Below are positions 1 through 6,953 of a stretch of 16,852 bases of DNA, in pieces. The notes beneath the pieces are model-generated. The model searched no databases, was not told the DNA's origin, and saw nothing but the letters and a program-made list of their open reading frames with translations. The position numbers were made by a program, and so were the translations under genes. Every line of letters begins with the position of its first letter. Positions within the stretch are counted from its first letter, which is position 1. The DNA is from CAYLYP01 sp964387795. Lineage in GTDB: Bacteria; Bacteroidota; Bacteroidia; Bacteroidales; UBA7960. The stretch is taken from assembly GCA_964387795.1 (NCBI GenBank), contig CAYLYP010000069.1, positions 1 through 16,852 on the forward strand, read 5' to 3'.

Positions 1-613
1 CTGCAAGGCTAAGGTCATGGATAATCATCAGAACTGTAAGCTGAAGGGATTCGTTTAGCTTTTGAATGAGGTTGAGTACCTGCACCTGGTGGGTAATATC
101 AAGATGAGAAGTAGGTTCATCAAGCAGCAGGAGATTGGGTTCCTGGGTAAGGGCCTGGGCAATAGCAGCCAATTGTTGTTCCCCGCCACTGAGTTGGAGC
201 ATGCTTTTATGCTTAAATCCATCAACCTGGGTAAGCTTCATGTATTTTTCTGCGATTTCAAGATCCTGTTTGGTTTCAAAAAATTGAAAGGATTCCCTAT
301 ATGGCAGCCTTCCCATAAGCACATAGTCCTGGACGCTTATATCAACTGCTTCGGGAAATTGATTGACAATAGCTATACTTCGGGCTTTTTCCTTCAGGGG
401 CATTTGCCTGACATTTTGTTCATTCAGGGTGATGCCTCCTTTTTTAATCCCAATTTCACCTGATATCCCTTTGAACAAAGTGGTTTTCCCTGAACCATTG
501 GGGCCAATAATCCCTGCAAACATTCCTTTTGGTAAAGACAGGCTTAGCTCCTGGAGCATAAAGCCGGAACCATACCCGCAACACACTTTATCCAGTTTGA
601 GGAATTCTTTCAT
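1..613 (-). CDS. btuD: Vitamin B12 ABC transporter ATP-binding protein BtuD (partial, C-terminus beyond window)
   Basis: This is the ATPase subunit of a FecCD/BtuCD-type importer; it sits on the inner face of the cytoplasmic membrane and powers uptake. The visible 204 residues carry a Walker A loop GPNGSGKTT (37-45), a Q-loop glutamine (Q85), the ABC signature LSGGEQQ (141-147), Walker B LLLLDEP (161-167), a D-loop SHLD (169-172) and the H-loop histidine H199. Only the last few tens of residues are missing, cut by the window edge. The ATG at 613 lies one base after the stop of the permease gene, so the two are translationally coupled. B12 as substrate is inferred from the cobalamin riboswitch heading the operon and from the BtuF-like binding protein; iron-siderophore or haem importers share the same fold. 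The family is certain and the substrate probable. Confidence 0.9.
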   Translation of the reverse strand, partial: MKEFLKLDKVCCGYGSGFMLQELSLSLPKGMFAGIIGPNGSGKTTLFKGISGEIGIKKGGITLNEQNVRQMPLKEKARSIAIVNQFPEAVDISVQDYVLMGRLPYRESFQFFETKQDLEIAEKYMKLTQVDGFKHKSMLQLSGGEQQLAAIAQALTQEPNLLLLDEPTSHLDITHQVQVLNLIQKLNESLQLTVLMIIHDLSLA

Positions 614-614
614 T

Positions 615-1460
615 TTAAAAAGCTTTGTTTTTTTTACTCATCCTGCTAAGGACAATGATAAACCCTATCCCGCCAAAAATCCCTGTTATCACCCCAATGG
701 GCAGTTCATGCGGGGCAATGATAGTCCGCGCAATCACATCACAGATAATAAGGAAAATACTTCCCCCCAGAAAAGAACCTATGAGCATGACCCTATAATC
801 AGACCCTATAATCATCCTGATAAAATGGGGTATTACAAGGCCAACAAAACCTATTACCCCGGCAACTGCTACTGATGCGCCAGCCAACAGGGAACAGGTA
901 AGGAACAAAATCTTAATCGTAAAAGAAGTATTTATTCCTAAGTGAAGGGCTTTGGTTTCCCCTAAACGCAGGGCGTTCAGTGGCCTTGCAAAAAAATAAG
1001 TGGTGACAAGACCCAGGAGGGATATGGATAACATGATGTAAATAAGGTTGATGTTTGGCTCATCTAATGAACCCATCATCCAGAACACGATGCCATGCAT
1101 GTTTTCAACAGAGGTGACAGCCATAAAAAACATCATTGCTGAAGAAGCTACGAAGCTTATCATCACTCCAATTAGTAGCATCCTGTTAATCTCTATGCCC
1201 CCTTTGCGCATGCTTAGGAAGTAAACCAAAAAGATTGTTGCCAGTGCCCCCAGAAAGCCAGCCAGAGGAAGGATAAATGCCCCTATTGATATTTGTAAAC
1301 CTGTAACCACAATGGCTGCTACACCTAATGCTGCCCCACCTGAGATGCCAAGGGTATATGGTTCCACAAGCGGGTTTCGGTAAATCCCCTGTAGCACAGC
1401 CCCTGATAAGCTTAATGCCCCTCCTATTGAAAATGCAAGCAGGAGCCGGGGAATCCTGAT
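615..1460 (-). CDS. btuC: Vitamin B12 ABC transporter permease BtuC (5' part lost in assembly gap)
   Basis: This is the membrane channel subunit of the B12 importer (FecCD/BtuC family, normally about 10 helices and 330-350 residues). The 281 visible residues begin at IRIPRLLLAF, which in E. coli BtuC lies roughly 55 residues from the start, so the first helix is missing. Family landmarks are SGAVLQGIYRNPLVEP near the beginning and GLVIPHFIRMIIGSDYR near the end, the latter containing the coupling helix that contacts the ATPase. The remainder is a series of long hydrophobic segments, and the C-terminus is basic (SRMSKKNKAF). The true start is hidden in the N run. An apparent ATG start at 1751 belongs to another gene (btuF) and must not be used. 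The btuD start codon follows one base after this stop. Confidence 0.88.
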   Translation of the reverse strand: MRIPRLLLAFSIGGALSLSGAVLQGIYRNPLVEPYTLGISGGAALGVAAIVVTGLQISIGAFILPLAGFLGALATIFLVYFLSMRKGGIEINRMLLIGVMISFVASSAMMFFMAVTSVENMHGIVFWMMGSLDEPNINLIYIMLSISLLGLVTTYFFARPLNALRLGETKALHLGINTSFTIKILFLTCSLLAGASVAVAGVIGFVGLVIPHFIRMIIGSDYRVMLIGSFLGGSIFLIICDVIARTIIAPHELPIGVITGIFGGIGFIIVLSRMSKKNKAF

Positions 1461-1560
1461 NNNNNNNNNNNNNNNNNNNNNNNNNNNNNNNNNNNNNNNN
1501 NNNNNNNNNNNNNNNNNNNNNNNNNNNNNNNNNNNNNNNNNNNNNNNNNNNNNNNNNNNN
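1461..1560. other. Assembly gap (100 N placeholder)
   Basis: A run of exactly 100 N, the conventional placeholder for a gap of unknown size. To its right is the N-terminus of a periplasmic binding protein; to its left is the body of a permease. The expected missing sequence is most of btuF (over 200 codons in this family) plus about 55 codons of btuC, so the real gap is probably nearer 0.8-1.2 kb than 100 bases. The reading frame staying open across the N run has no biological meaning. Confidence 0.95.
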
Positions 1561-1718
1561 TACGAAGTAACCCCGACAACAAGGTCTTTTGCCCCAAGAA
1601 AATACAAATTCTGGGTAAGGGAAGGGGCAAGGGAAACAATACGTTTTACATTTTGCGCCTGTGTGTTCAGGCTCAGGAACAGCAAAATGTAAATCGCTTT
1701 AATCAGGTATTTACTCAT
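1561..1718 (-). CDS. btuF: Cobalamin-binding protein BtuF, N-terminal fragment (rest lost in assembly gap)
   Basis: This is the start of a substrate-binding protein of the periplasmic binding protein family PF01497 (BtuF/FhuD type), which would hand B12 to the BtuCD complex. Fifty-two residues are visible. They comprise a signal peptide (MSKYLIKAIYILLFLSLNTQ, cleavage probably near AQ-N at 22-23) and the first strand and helix of the mature domain, KRIVSLAPSLTQNLYFLG, followed by VVGVTS, a typical beginning for this family. I chose the ATG at 1718 rather than the in-frame ATG at 1751 because the extra 11 residues (MKIIVFYQDHA) would put polar and acidic residues ahead of the signal peptide. 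No Shine-Dalgarno site is visible, which is normal in this phylum. It is the first gene of the riboswitch-controlled operon. Confidence 0.82.
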
Positions 1719-1753
1719 GGCATGGTCTTGGTAAAAAACAATAATCTTCAATC

Positions 1754-1789
1754 AAAAAAAAGATTCACTGATTCAAAAAATCAGCAATC
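1754..1789 (-). terminator. Candidate intrinsic terminator/attenuator between B12 riboswitch and btuF
   Basis: On the minus strand, CTGATT pairs with AATCAG around a TTTTG loop. An outer GATT/AATC pairing continues the stem across a small internal loop, and a run of eight T follows directly. It lies about 90 bases downstream of the B12 box and about 35 bases before the btuF start, a suitable place for riboswitch-controlled premature termination. The stem is AT-rich and weak, so an initiation-blocking mechanism is equally possible. Confidence 0.38.
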
Positions 1790-1879
1790 AAGGCTAAAAA
1801 CAGGGAATCAATCAGGGAAAGGATGATAGTTCCCGAAACTTTTTTCCCGAAGTTCGAACATTATGCATACAGTATTAAT

Positions 1880-2058
1880 GGCAGGTCTTCTGGCTTATCC
1901 TGTTTTTTGAGGCCTTCCCGTAATAATATTTAAATTACAGTGGCGCGGAGGTTTCAAAAAACAATTCTTTTGGATTTACAGCTGCGGGCACAGCTCCGGT
2001 ATCGCACCGGATTCCCATATTAAGGCTTTGTCCTGAAGGACAAAATCCACCATTTTGT
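1880..2058 (-). promoter_or_regulatory. Cobalamin (adenosylcobalamin-type) riboswitch
   Basis: On the minus strand the conserved core runs through 2016-1972, with the GGGAATCCGGTGCGATACC segment followed by the GCCCGCAGCTGTAA segment. It continues with GCGCCACTGTAAT (1946-1934), CGGGAAGGCC (1920-1911), and ends in the B12 box AAGCCAGAAGACCTGCC (1896-1880). The order and wording match cobalamin riboswitches as commonly seen in Bacteroidetes, including the second CACTGTAA element. The 5' boundary is set approximately from the predicted transcription start. It lies in the leader of the btuF-btuC-btuD operon and would repress the operon when intracellular B12 is high. Confidence 0.95.
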
Positions 2059-2063
2059 GATTG

Positions 2064-2095
2064 CAAAGGTAAGAAAAAATGTATTATTAGAACAA
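2064..2095 (-). promoter_or_regulatory. Bacteroidetes-type promoter of the B12 uptake operon
   Basis: On the minus strand the -7 box is TACCTTTG (2071-2064), an exact TAnnTTTG match. A -33 TTG is at 2095-2093, with 21 bases between them. The predicted start near 2058 falls exactly at the 5' edge of the riboswitch, which supports the call. Confidence 0.6.
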
Positions 2096-2207
2096 ATGAT
2101 TAGATATTGGGAGCAATGCCCTTGTCAATAACTGGAAATAAAAACCGGAATAGTGTTATGTTTTTTTTTATTTTTGAAAATATTCAGACTTACGATTATG
2201 AAACTAA

Positions 2208-2215
2208 TATGTTTG
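2208..2215 (+). promoter_or_regulatory. Candidate -7 box for the TPR/HTH regulator gene
   Basis: TATGTTTG is an exact match to TAnnTTTG and lies 76 bases before the ATG at 2292. No TTG is found at the expected -33 distance, so this is a partial promoter match. It points away from the B12 operon promoter, making 2064-2215 a divergent promoter region. Confidence 0.4.
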
Positions 2216-2291
2216 CGTATTAAGACCAAATATCACAGCAAATAGCATACATAGAGTTCCATCGGATTATTAACAAAAAGAACAGTAACGA

Positions 2292-4055
2292 ATGAAAAAA
2301 TGCCTTTTTATTGTATTATCGCTAATATCCAGTTATTATGTTTTTGCTCAAAGTGGAATACAGGAGAGGCAAGGGCTTTTTAAAGGGCTTCAAAATGCCT
2401 TGGAAAAAAAGGATAGTTTGGATATTGCACGATGTTATCGCAAAATTGGGATATCCTATATTTATGAATCTTCGCTTGACAGTGCAGTAATATTTTTGAA
2501 CAAAGGGCTTGATATGGCAAGAAATATTAATTCAGTAAAGGCTCAGGGAGCTATTTTGAATAATCTTGCTGAATGTTATAGCAAGCAGGGAAGGAATGAT
2601 AAAGCACTTGAGGCCTATGAGGAAAGTGCATCATTGTTTTTAAGCCTTCCTGATTCAATAGCCTATGCAGGGGTTTTAATAAATATCTCAGCCGTTTATG
2701 ATGAGGCAGGTAAAGCAAAGATGGCAATTGAGAAGGCCCTTCAGGCCATTGATGTTAAGGAAAGTGTTGGTGATTCAGCCCAGCTTGCATTTTATTATAA
2801 CAAGGTAGCAGAATTGTTTAAAGGCCTTAACAGCCCAAAATGGAAAGAATACCTTATGACGGCCTATTATCTGTCAAAAAATCCTGATCACACAACTTTT
2901 TATACCAACATCACCATATTTAATAATATGGGGTTTGTTGCAGACTCGGAAGGAAGGTTAGAAGATGCCATTGCATATTATGATACAGCATATATGATAG
3001 CCAAAAAATATAACCATATAGATGGGATTGAAACAGGATTATCCAATAAGGCTTCATTGTATTTAAAAATGGGGGATTATGAGAAAGCCTCATTGTTGTA
3101 TCGTCAGGCTGTTGAGGCCGGAGAAAAGGGGGAAAATGTTTATCGAAAGACAGATAATCTTATTAATGCAGGCAGGCTTGAAATAAAATTAAAGCATTAT
3201 TCCAGTGCAATATCGTATTTAAGAATGGCAAATGACTATGCCAACGAATATGATTATCCCAAATTTGAGCAGGAATCCTATGCATTGCTAAGTGAAGCTT
3301 ATGAAAACACAGGCCAGTGGGAATTGGCATTAAAGGCAGACAGGAAGTCCATGCTGTTAAAAGATTCTCTTGAAGGCCTTGAGATAAAAGCTTTTTTACA
3401 TGAACTTGAAATCCGTTACAAGTCTGAAAAACAAGCTCAACAGATTATGTTTTTAGAGAAAGAGAATTTATTTAATAAGAAGCAAAAAAGAGGGTTGGCA
3501 GCTTTGCTTTTTACCAGCGTTGTTTTAACCATTACTATTTTCGGCCTATTTTATTTAAGGAGCAGGACACTTAGACAGCAAAAAGAGATGGCCGAACAAA
3601 AGAAGGAGATTTATAAGCTTGGCCAGGAAAAACTAAGGCTGGCTATCGACCAGAAGAACAGGGAGCTCTCCTCATTAGCTCTTAAGATTGCTCAAAAGAC
3701 AGAAATCTTATCGGAACTGAAAAAAGGAGTTGAAAAGGATCATGAAAATATTGATGGATTGATTAAAGGTATTGAACGTCAGTTGAACACTAAAGAGGAT
3801 TGGGAAGCATTTAGATTTCATTTTGAAGAAGTTCATCCGGAATTCTTCAATAAGCTTAAAAGATTGTTTCCTTCGCTTACTCCCAATGAAGAACGATTAT
3901 GTGCGTTTATAAAGTTGAACCTTTCAACAAAAAAGATTGCACAGTTAAATAATAATACAGTTGTGGCAGTTGATAAGGGCCGAAACCGCTTAAGGAAAAA
4001 ACTGGGGCTCTCACCTGATATCTCAATAAAGGATTTTTTAGATACGGTTCAATAA
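2292..4055 (+). CDS. Membrane-anchored TPR protein with C-terminal LuxR-like HTH
   Basis: A 587-residue regulator of a type common in Bacteroidetes. A signal peptide (about 1-20, ending YYVFAQ) is followed by tetratricopeptide-like helical repeats from about 35 to 370, such as NNLAECYSKQGRNDKALEAY and SNKASLYLKMGDYEKASLLY. A charged coiled-coil linker leads to a single transmembrane helix (about 401-421). After it come a second coiled coil (about 425-490) and a winged-helix-like HTH from about 525. The HTH reads LTPNEERLCAFIKLNLSTKKIA (529 on) and ends in RNRLRKKLGL. The TPR part should face the periplasm and the HTH the cytoplasm, suggesting envelope signals are relayed to transcription; this is inference. 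The HTH has an NNNTVVAVDKGRNR stretch where relatives usually read more like SPRSVEKARYR. It is transcribed alone toward the envelope genes downstream, which are candidate targets. Confidence 0.85.
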   Translation: MKKCLFIVLSLISSYYVFAQSGIQERQGLFKGLQNALEKKDSLDIARCYRKIGISYIYESSLDSAVIFLNKGLDMARNINSVKAQGAILNNLAECYSKQGRNDKALEAYEESASLFLSLPDSIAYAGVLINISAVYDEAGKAKMAIEKALQAIDVKESVGDSAQLAFYYNKVAELFKGLNSPKWKEYLMTAYYLSKNPDHTTFYTNITIFNNMGFVADSEGRLEDAIAYYDTAYMIAKKYNHIDGIETGLSNKASLYLKMGDYEKASLLYRQAVEAGEKGENVYRKTDNLINAGRLEIKLKHYSSAISYLRMANDYANEYDYPKFEQESYALLSEAYENTGQWELALKADRKSMLLKDSLEGLEIKAFLHELEIRYKSEKQAQQIMFLEKENLFNKKQKRGLAALLFTSVVLTITIFGLFYLRSRTLRQQKEMAEQKKEIYKLGQEKLRLAIDQKNRELSSLALKIAQKTEILSELKKGVEKDHENIDGLIKGIERQLNTKEDWEAFRFHFEEVHPEFFNKLKRLFPSLTPNEERLCAFIKLNLSTKKIAQLNNNTVVAVDKGRNRLRKKLGLSPDISIKDFLDTVQ

Positions 4056-4450
4056 TTGTTTTTTTAAGTGTTTTTTTTTACGATTTATGATGAATTATTA
4101 GATAAATAATCAAAATGTCATAGTGATGTCATAGATGAAAAATAGGCTATTATTAAGATTATAAAGATTTTTGCACCCATTCAATCATCATGTGATTTAT
4201 AGTGCCTTTGGAAATTTATTTTCATTTAATTGATTGGAATTATTTCTCAATTAGTGAAATGCTTAATAAAAGGCGTAAAATCTTTTGGTGGCAACTGATT
4301 TCTCATGGGATATCCGGCTAAGAAGCATATTCCTTTTGACAATTAATTTGTTTAATACTAAGAACCTTTGTTCATCATTTCATAATGAATGAAGCTTTCT
4401 TATTGAATAGAATGAAAATCATTAAACCAAATAATAATTAACAAAACCAA
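4056..4450 (+). promoter_or_regulatory. 395-base intergenic region with candidate promoter at 4336-4370
   Basis: No gene-like reading frame is visible in this AT-rich stretch. A TTGAC element (4336-4340) lies 24 bases before AACCTTTG (4363-4370), which differs from the TAnnTTTG -7 consensus at its first base. The predicted start near 4377 would give a leader of about 75 bases for the lipoprotein gene. T-rich runs directly after the previous stop (4060-4080) have no convincing hairpin, so no terminator is called for the regulator gene. Confidence 0.35.
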
Positions 4451-6214
4451 ATGACAATGAAACGAAGTATTTTTTTTGCAGTAGCTTTAGCTATGACGTT
4501 TTTGGCTTGCGATCCTGAAGAAGTAACGCCTGTCGCACCTCAAAGCCATTCAAATGAAGTAATCAGCCAACCAACGGTTTGGAAGGTAGAGAACAACCCA
4601 CATACAATTACTGGGACTGTAACAGTGAACGGCGGGGTTTTAACTATTGAGCCGGGTGCTATTATTAAATTTGCTGAGAATGCCAGCTTAATAATTGATG
4701 GACAGAACTCAAGCCTTGTTGCTGTTGGAACTCCTGAAAAACCTATTACTTTTACTTCTGCCTCTGCAAATCCTGTTCCCGGGAATTGGGAATCTATCGT
4801 TTTTAAAACAGGCGTTGTGAATTGCCAGATGGCTTTTTGTAATGTTGAGTATGGTGGAGGTAATAGCAGTTATGGGATGATAGAGGTGAGGGGGTCAGCC
4901 CAGGTATCAGTGAATAACTGTAATCTAAAAAAATCTCATGGCCCGGCAGCAAGGGCTCTTGATGAAAATGGTTTTGTTAGTTTTGCAAACAACACATTGG
5001 AAAGCACAGCAAATCATGCCCTCAGCCTTAGTGGGAAAAATGTAAAAACTCTTGGACCTGGTAATACTTTTATTGCTGGCCCTGGATTCGGTATCCTTGT
5101 TTCTGCTTCTTCTTCCGGGACAATTATCATCAATGATGAGAATACATGGGCAAAACAAAACGTCCCTTATTTTTTAAAGGATGAAATGAGTATCAGGGGT
5201 GGTGGTAAACTTATCCTTCAGCCAGGGGTCATTTTAAAAATGATGGCCGGTAATTATATTAATGTCGGATATAATGGAGAGAATGGACAATTTTTAGCAA
5301 AAGGCACTGTGAATGACTCAGTCTATATTACTTCAGCAAGTAGTGCCCCTCAGGCTGGTGATTGGAAATTTATCAGGTTTCAAAGTGGTGCCATTAATTG
5401 TGAACTTGAATACTGTAATGTCAGCTATGGTGGTGGTGATTCATACGTTGATATGATATATGTTAAGGATAATGGTCAGCTTAGCATTAAAAATTCAACG
5501 TTTTCCAATGCAAAACAAATAACTGCAATATCTGCTATCGATGATACAAATGGGTTCACTGCTTTTGAAAATAATGTAATTTATGCCCCAACAGGCAGAC
5601 ATGCAATGCGGTTGAGAGGTTGTTATGTAGATGAAATTGGCGAGGGGAATGTTTTTCATACTTCTGCTGGTTATGGGGTTCAAATTACCGGAGGTGTTTC
5701 ATATACATCATATATATCTGCTGATGCAATATGGAAAAAGCTCAATGTGCCTTATATTGCTTCTGATAATATTGTGGTTTATGAAAATGCAACACTTACT
5801 ATTGCACCGGGAACTATTATTATGTTCGATGCCGGAAAAACCATTGAAATAGGATATTCTTCCTCTTATGGCCCTGGAAGGATAATGGCTGTTGGGACCC
5901 TGGAACTTCCAATTGTATTTACCTCTTCCAGTGCTGCCCCTCAGAACGGTGATTGGAGTGGCATTATTTTTAATAGCTACACTCTGGCTGACTCAGAGCT
6001 TGATTATTGTGTGGTTGAATATGCAGGCAAAAGCTATGGGAATATTGAAGTATATCCCTGTGGCGCCGGAAATCCTAAAATCCAGAACTGTGTGATAAAG
6101 AATTCCAAAAAGTATGGGGTTTATAAGAGAAAGGTTAGTGGTGTACATGGCGACCCCCTTTTAGTTAATAATACTTTTATTGATAATATCTCTGGTGATA
6201 TTGGTCAACAATAA
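4451..6214 (+). CDS. Surface-type lipoprotein with three ~190-residue right-handed beta-helix repeats
   Basis: A 587-residue protein of unknown specific function. The N-terminus is a lipoprotein signal ending TFLAC, with the lipidated Cys at 20. The next residues, DPEE, are acidic, resembling the export signals that send Bacteroidetes lipoproteins to the cell surface. The body is three tandem repeats starting near W44, W233 and W428. Each runs through a W...NxPY start, an LTIEPGAIIKF-like turn, an AVGT..PI.FTS segment, a P..GDW step and an LEYCNVEYGGG-like strand. This pattern of short strands with regular Gly/Asn turns is that of a right-handed parallel beta-helix (pectate-lyase/NosD-like fold). 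Such folds bind or cleave polysaccharides, but no catalytic set can be identified. The ATG at 4457 is an alternative start that leaves the signal intact. A strong terminator follows, so the gene is monocistronic. Confidence 0.8.
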   Translation: MTMKRSIFFAVALAMTFLACDPEEVTPVAPQSHSNEVISQPTVWKVENNPHTITGTVTVNGGVLTIEPGAIIKFAENASLIIDGQNSSLVAVGTPEKPITFTSASANPVPGNWESIVFKTGVVNCQMAFCNVEYGGGNSSYGMIEVRGSAQVSVNNCNLKKSHGPAARALDENGFVSFANNTLESTANHALSLSGKNVKTLGPGNTFIAGPGFGILVSASSSGTIIINDENTWAKQNVPYFLKDEMSIRGGGKLILQPGVILKMMAGNYINVGYNGENGQFLAKGTVNDSVYITSASSAPQAGDWKFIRFQSGAINCELEYCNVSYGGGDSYVDMIYVKDNGQLSIKNSTFSNAKQITAISAIDDTNGFTAFENNVIYAPTGRHAMRLRGCYVDEIGEGNVFHTSAGYGVQITGGVSYTSYISADAIWKKLNVPYIASDNIVVYENATLTIAPGTIIMFDAGKTIEIGYSSSYGPGRIMAVGTLELPIVFTSSSAAPQNGDWSGIIFNSYTLADSELDYCVVEYAGKSYGNIEVYPCGAGNPKIQNCVIKNSKKYGVYKRKVSGVHGDPLLVNNTFIDNISGDIGQQ

Positions 6215-6232
6215 TTTGTAAAACATGTTTTT

Positions 6233-6282
6233 AGGTGAAGCATCGGATTTTGATTCATAAATTTGAGTGCTTCACCTTTTTT
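6233..6282 (+). terminator. Rho-independent terminator after the beta-helix lipoprotein gene
   Basis: A perfect 10-bp stem, AGGTGAAGCA (6233-6242) pairing with TGCTTCACCT (6268-6277), encloses a 25-base loop and runs directly into six T. It lies 19 bases after the lipoprotein stop and separates that gene from the T9SS/fibre pair. Confidence 0.85.
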
Positions 6283-6410
6283 GTTAATAAGAATTGGGAT
6301 GAATCCTGTCTGGAGAATAATCCCATATAAAGAGATGCCTTATTAAGGCAGGGTTCAAGGCGATTGGTCTGAATAATTAAAGCTATAAACTTCGATCTAA
6401 CAGGTAACCA

Positions 6411-6899
6411 GTGAAAAATAATAAAACAAGCTTTTTGTTGTTGTTGCTCCTAATCCTCTGTTTTAAGGGTGTTGTTGCCCAATCTTCAGTGGTTTCTATA
6501 GGGGGTGATATGAGTGGGGCAGATGGTTCTGTTGCATTTTCAATAGGACAGACATTTTTTCAAACTTATTATTCTGCTGATCATAGCATATATCAAGGAA
6601 TCCAACAACCTTATGAAATATCTGTCATCATGGGAGTGGAGGAAATGAATGGCACGGATTCCTATGTAAACATCTATCCAAATCCAGTGACAGATTGTTT
6701 GTCAATAATGCTTTCGGATTATAACCAGCAGGATTTGCATCTTGCCCTTTACAATACCCAGGGGCAGGAACTCTTTGTTTCAGGCCTTATTAATGCTCAG
6801 ACAAGAGTAAAAATGGATTGTTATACACCCGGACTTTATTATATTAAAATTATGTCTGGGGGCAAAACAATAAAAACTTTTAAAGTTGTAAAACAATAG
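6411..6899 (+). CDS. Small secreted protein with T9SS type A C-terminal sorting domain
   Basis: A 162-residue exported protein. A signal peptide (1-23/24, with a run of Leu and ending GVVAQ) is followed by a short mature region (25-75). The motif VSIGGDMSGADGSVAFSIGQ and the ending YQGIQQPYEI recur in small Bacteroidetes secreted proteins. The rest (86-162) is a type A sorting domain: VNIYPNPVTDCLSI, then a Gly-Leu-Tyr-Tyr-Ile-Lys-Ile strand and the basic tail KTIKTFKVVKQ. This domain directs passage through the type IX secretion system and is normally removed or linked to surface lipopolysaccharide. The start is a GTG; an in-frame TAA two codons upstream (6405-6407) excludes a longer version. 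The gene lies 54 bases before the S74 fibre and may be cotranscribed with it. Its own function is unknown. Confidence 0.85.
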   Translation: MKNNKTSFLLLLLLILCFKGVVAQSSVVSIGGDMSGADGSVAFSIGQTFFQTYYSADHSIYQGIQQPYEISVIMGVEEMNGTDSYVNIYPNPVTDCLSIMLSDYNQQDLHLALYNTQGQELFVSGLINAQTRVKMDCYTPGLYYIKIMSGGKTIKTFKVVKQ

Positions 6900-6953
6900 A
6901 TAATCAGTGATTTTGGTTTTTAACACCAGGAGAACATAAAAAAATAAAGTTTT

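Noticed and set aside
62..875. Two plus-strand frames opposite the ABC ATPase and permease genes
   Set aside because: Both lie antisense to clearly conserved BtuD and BtuC coding sequence and their translations show no domain or signal.
1424..1639. Minus-strand 71-residue frame across the N gap
   Set aside because: It is out of frame with both btuF and btuC, and more than half of its length consists of unknown or shadow residues.
5631..6095. Two short plus-strand frames inside the beta-helix lipoprotein gene
   Set aside because: They are out-of-frame readings of its repeats; the main frame has the signal peptide and motif conservation.
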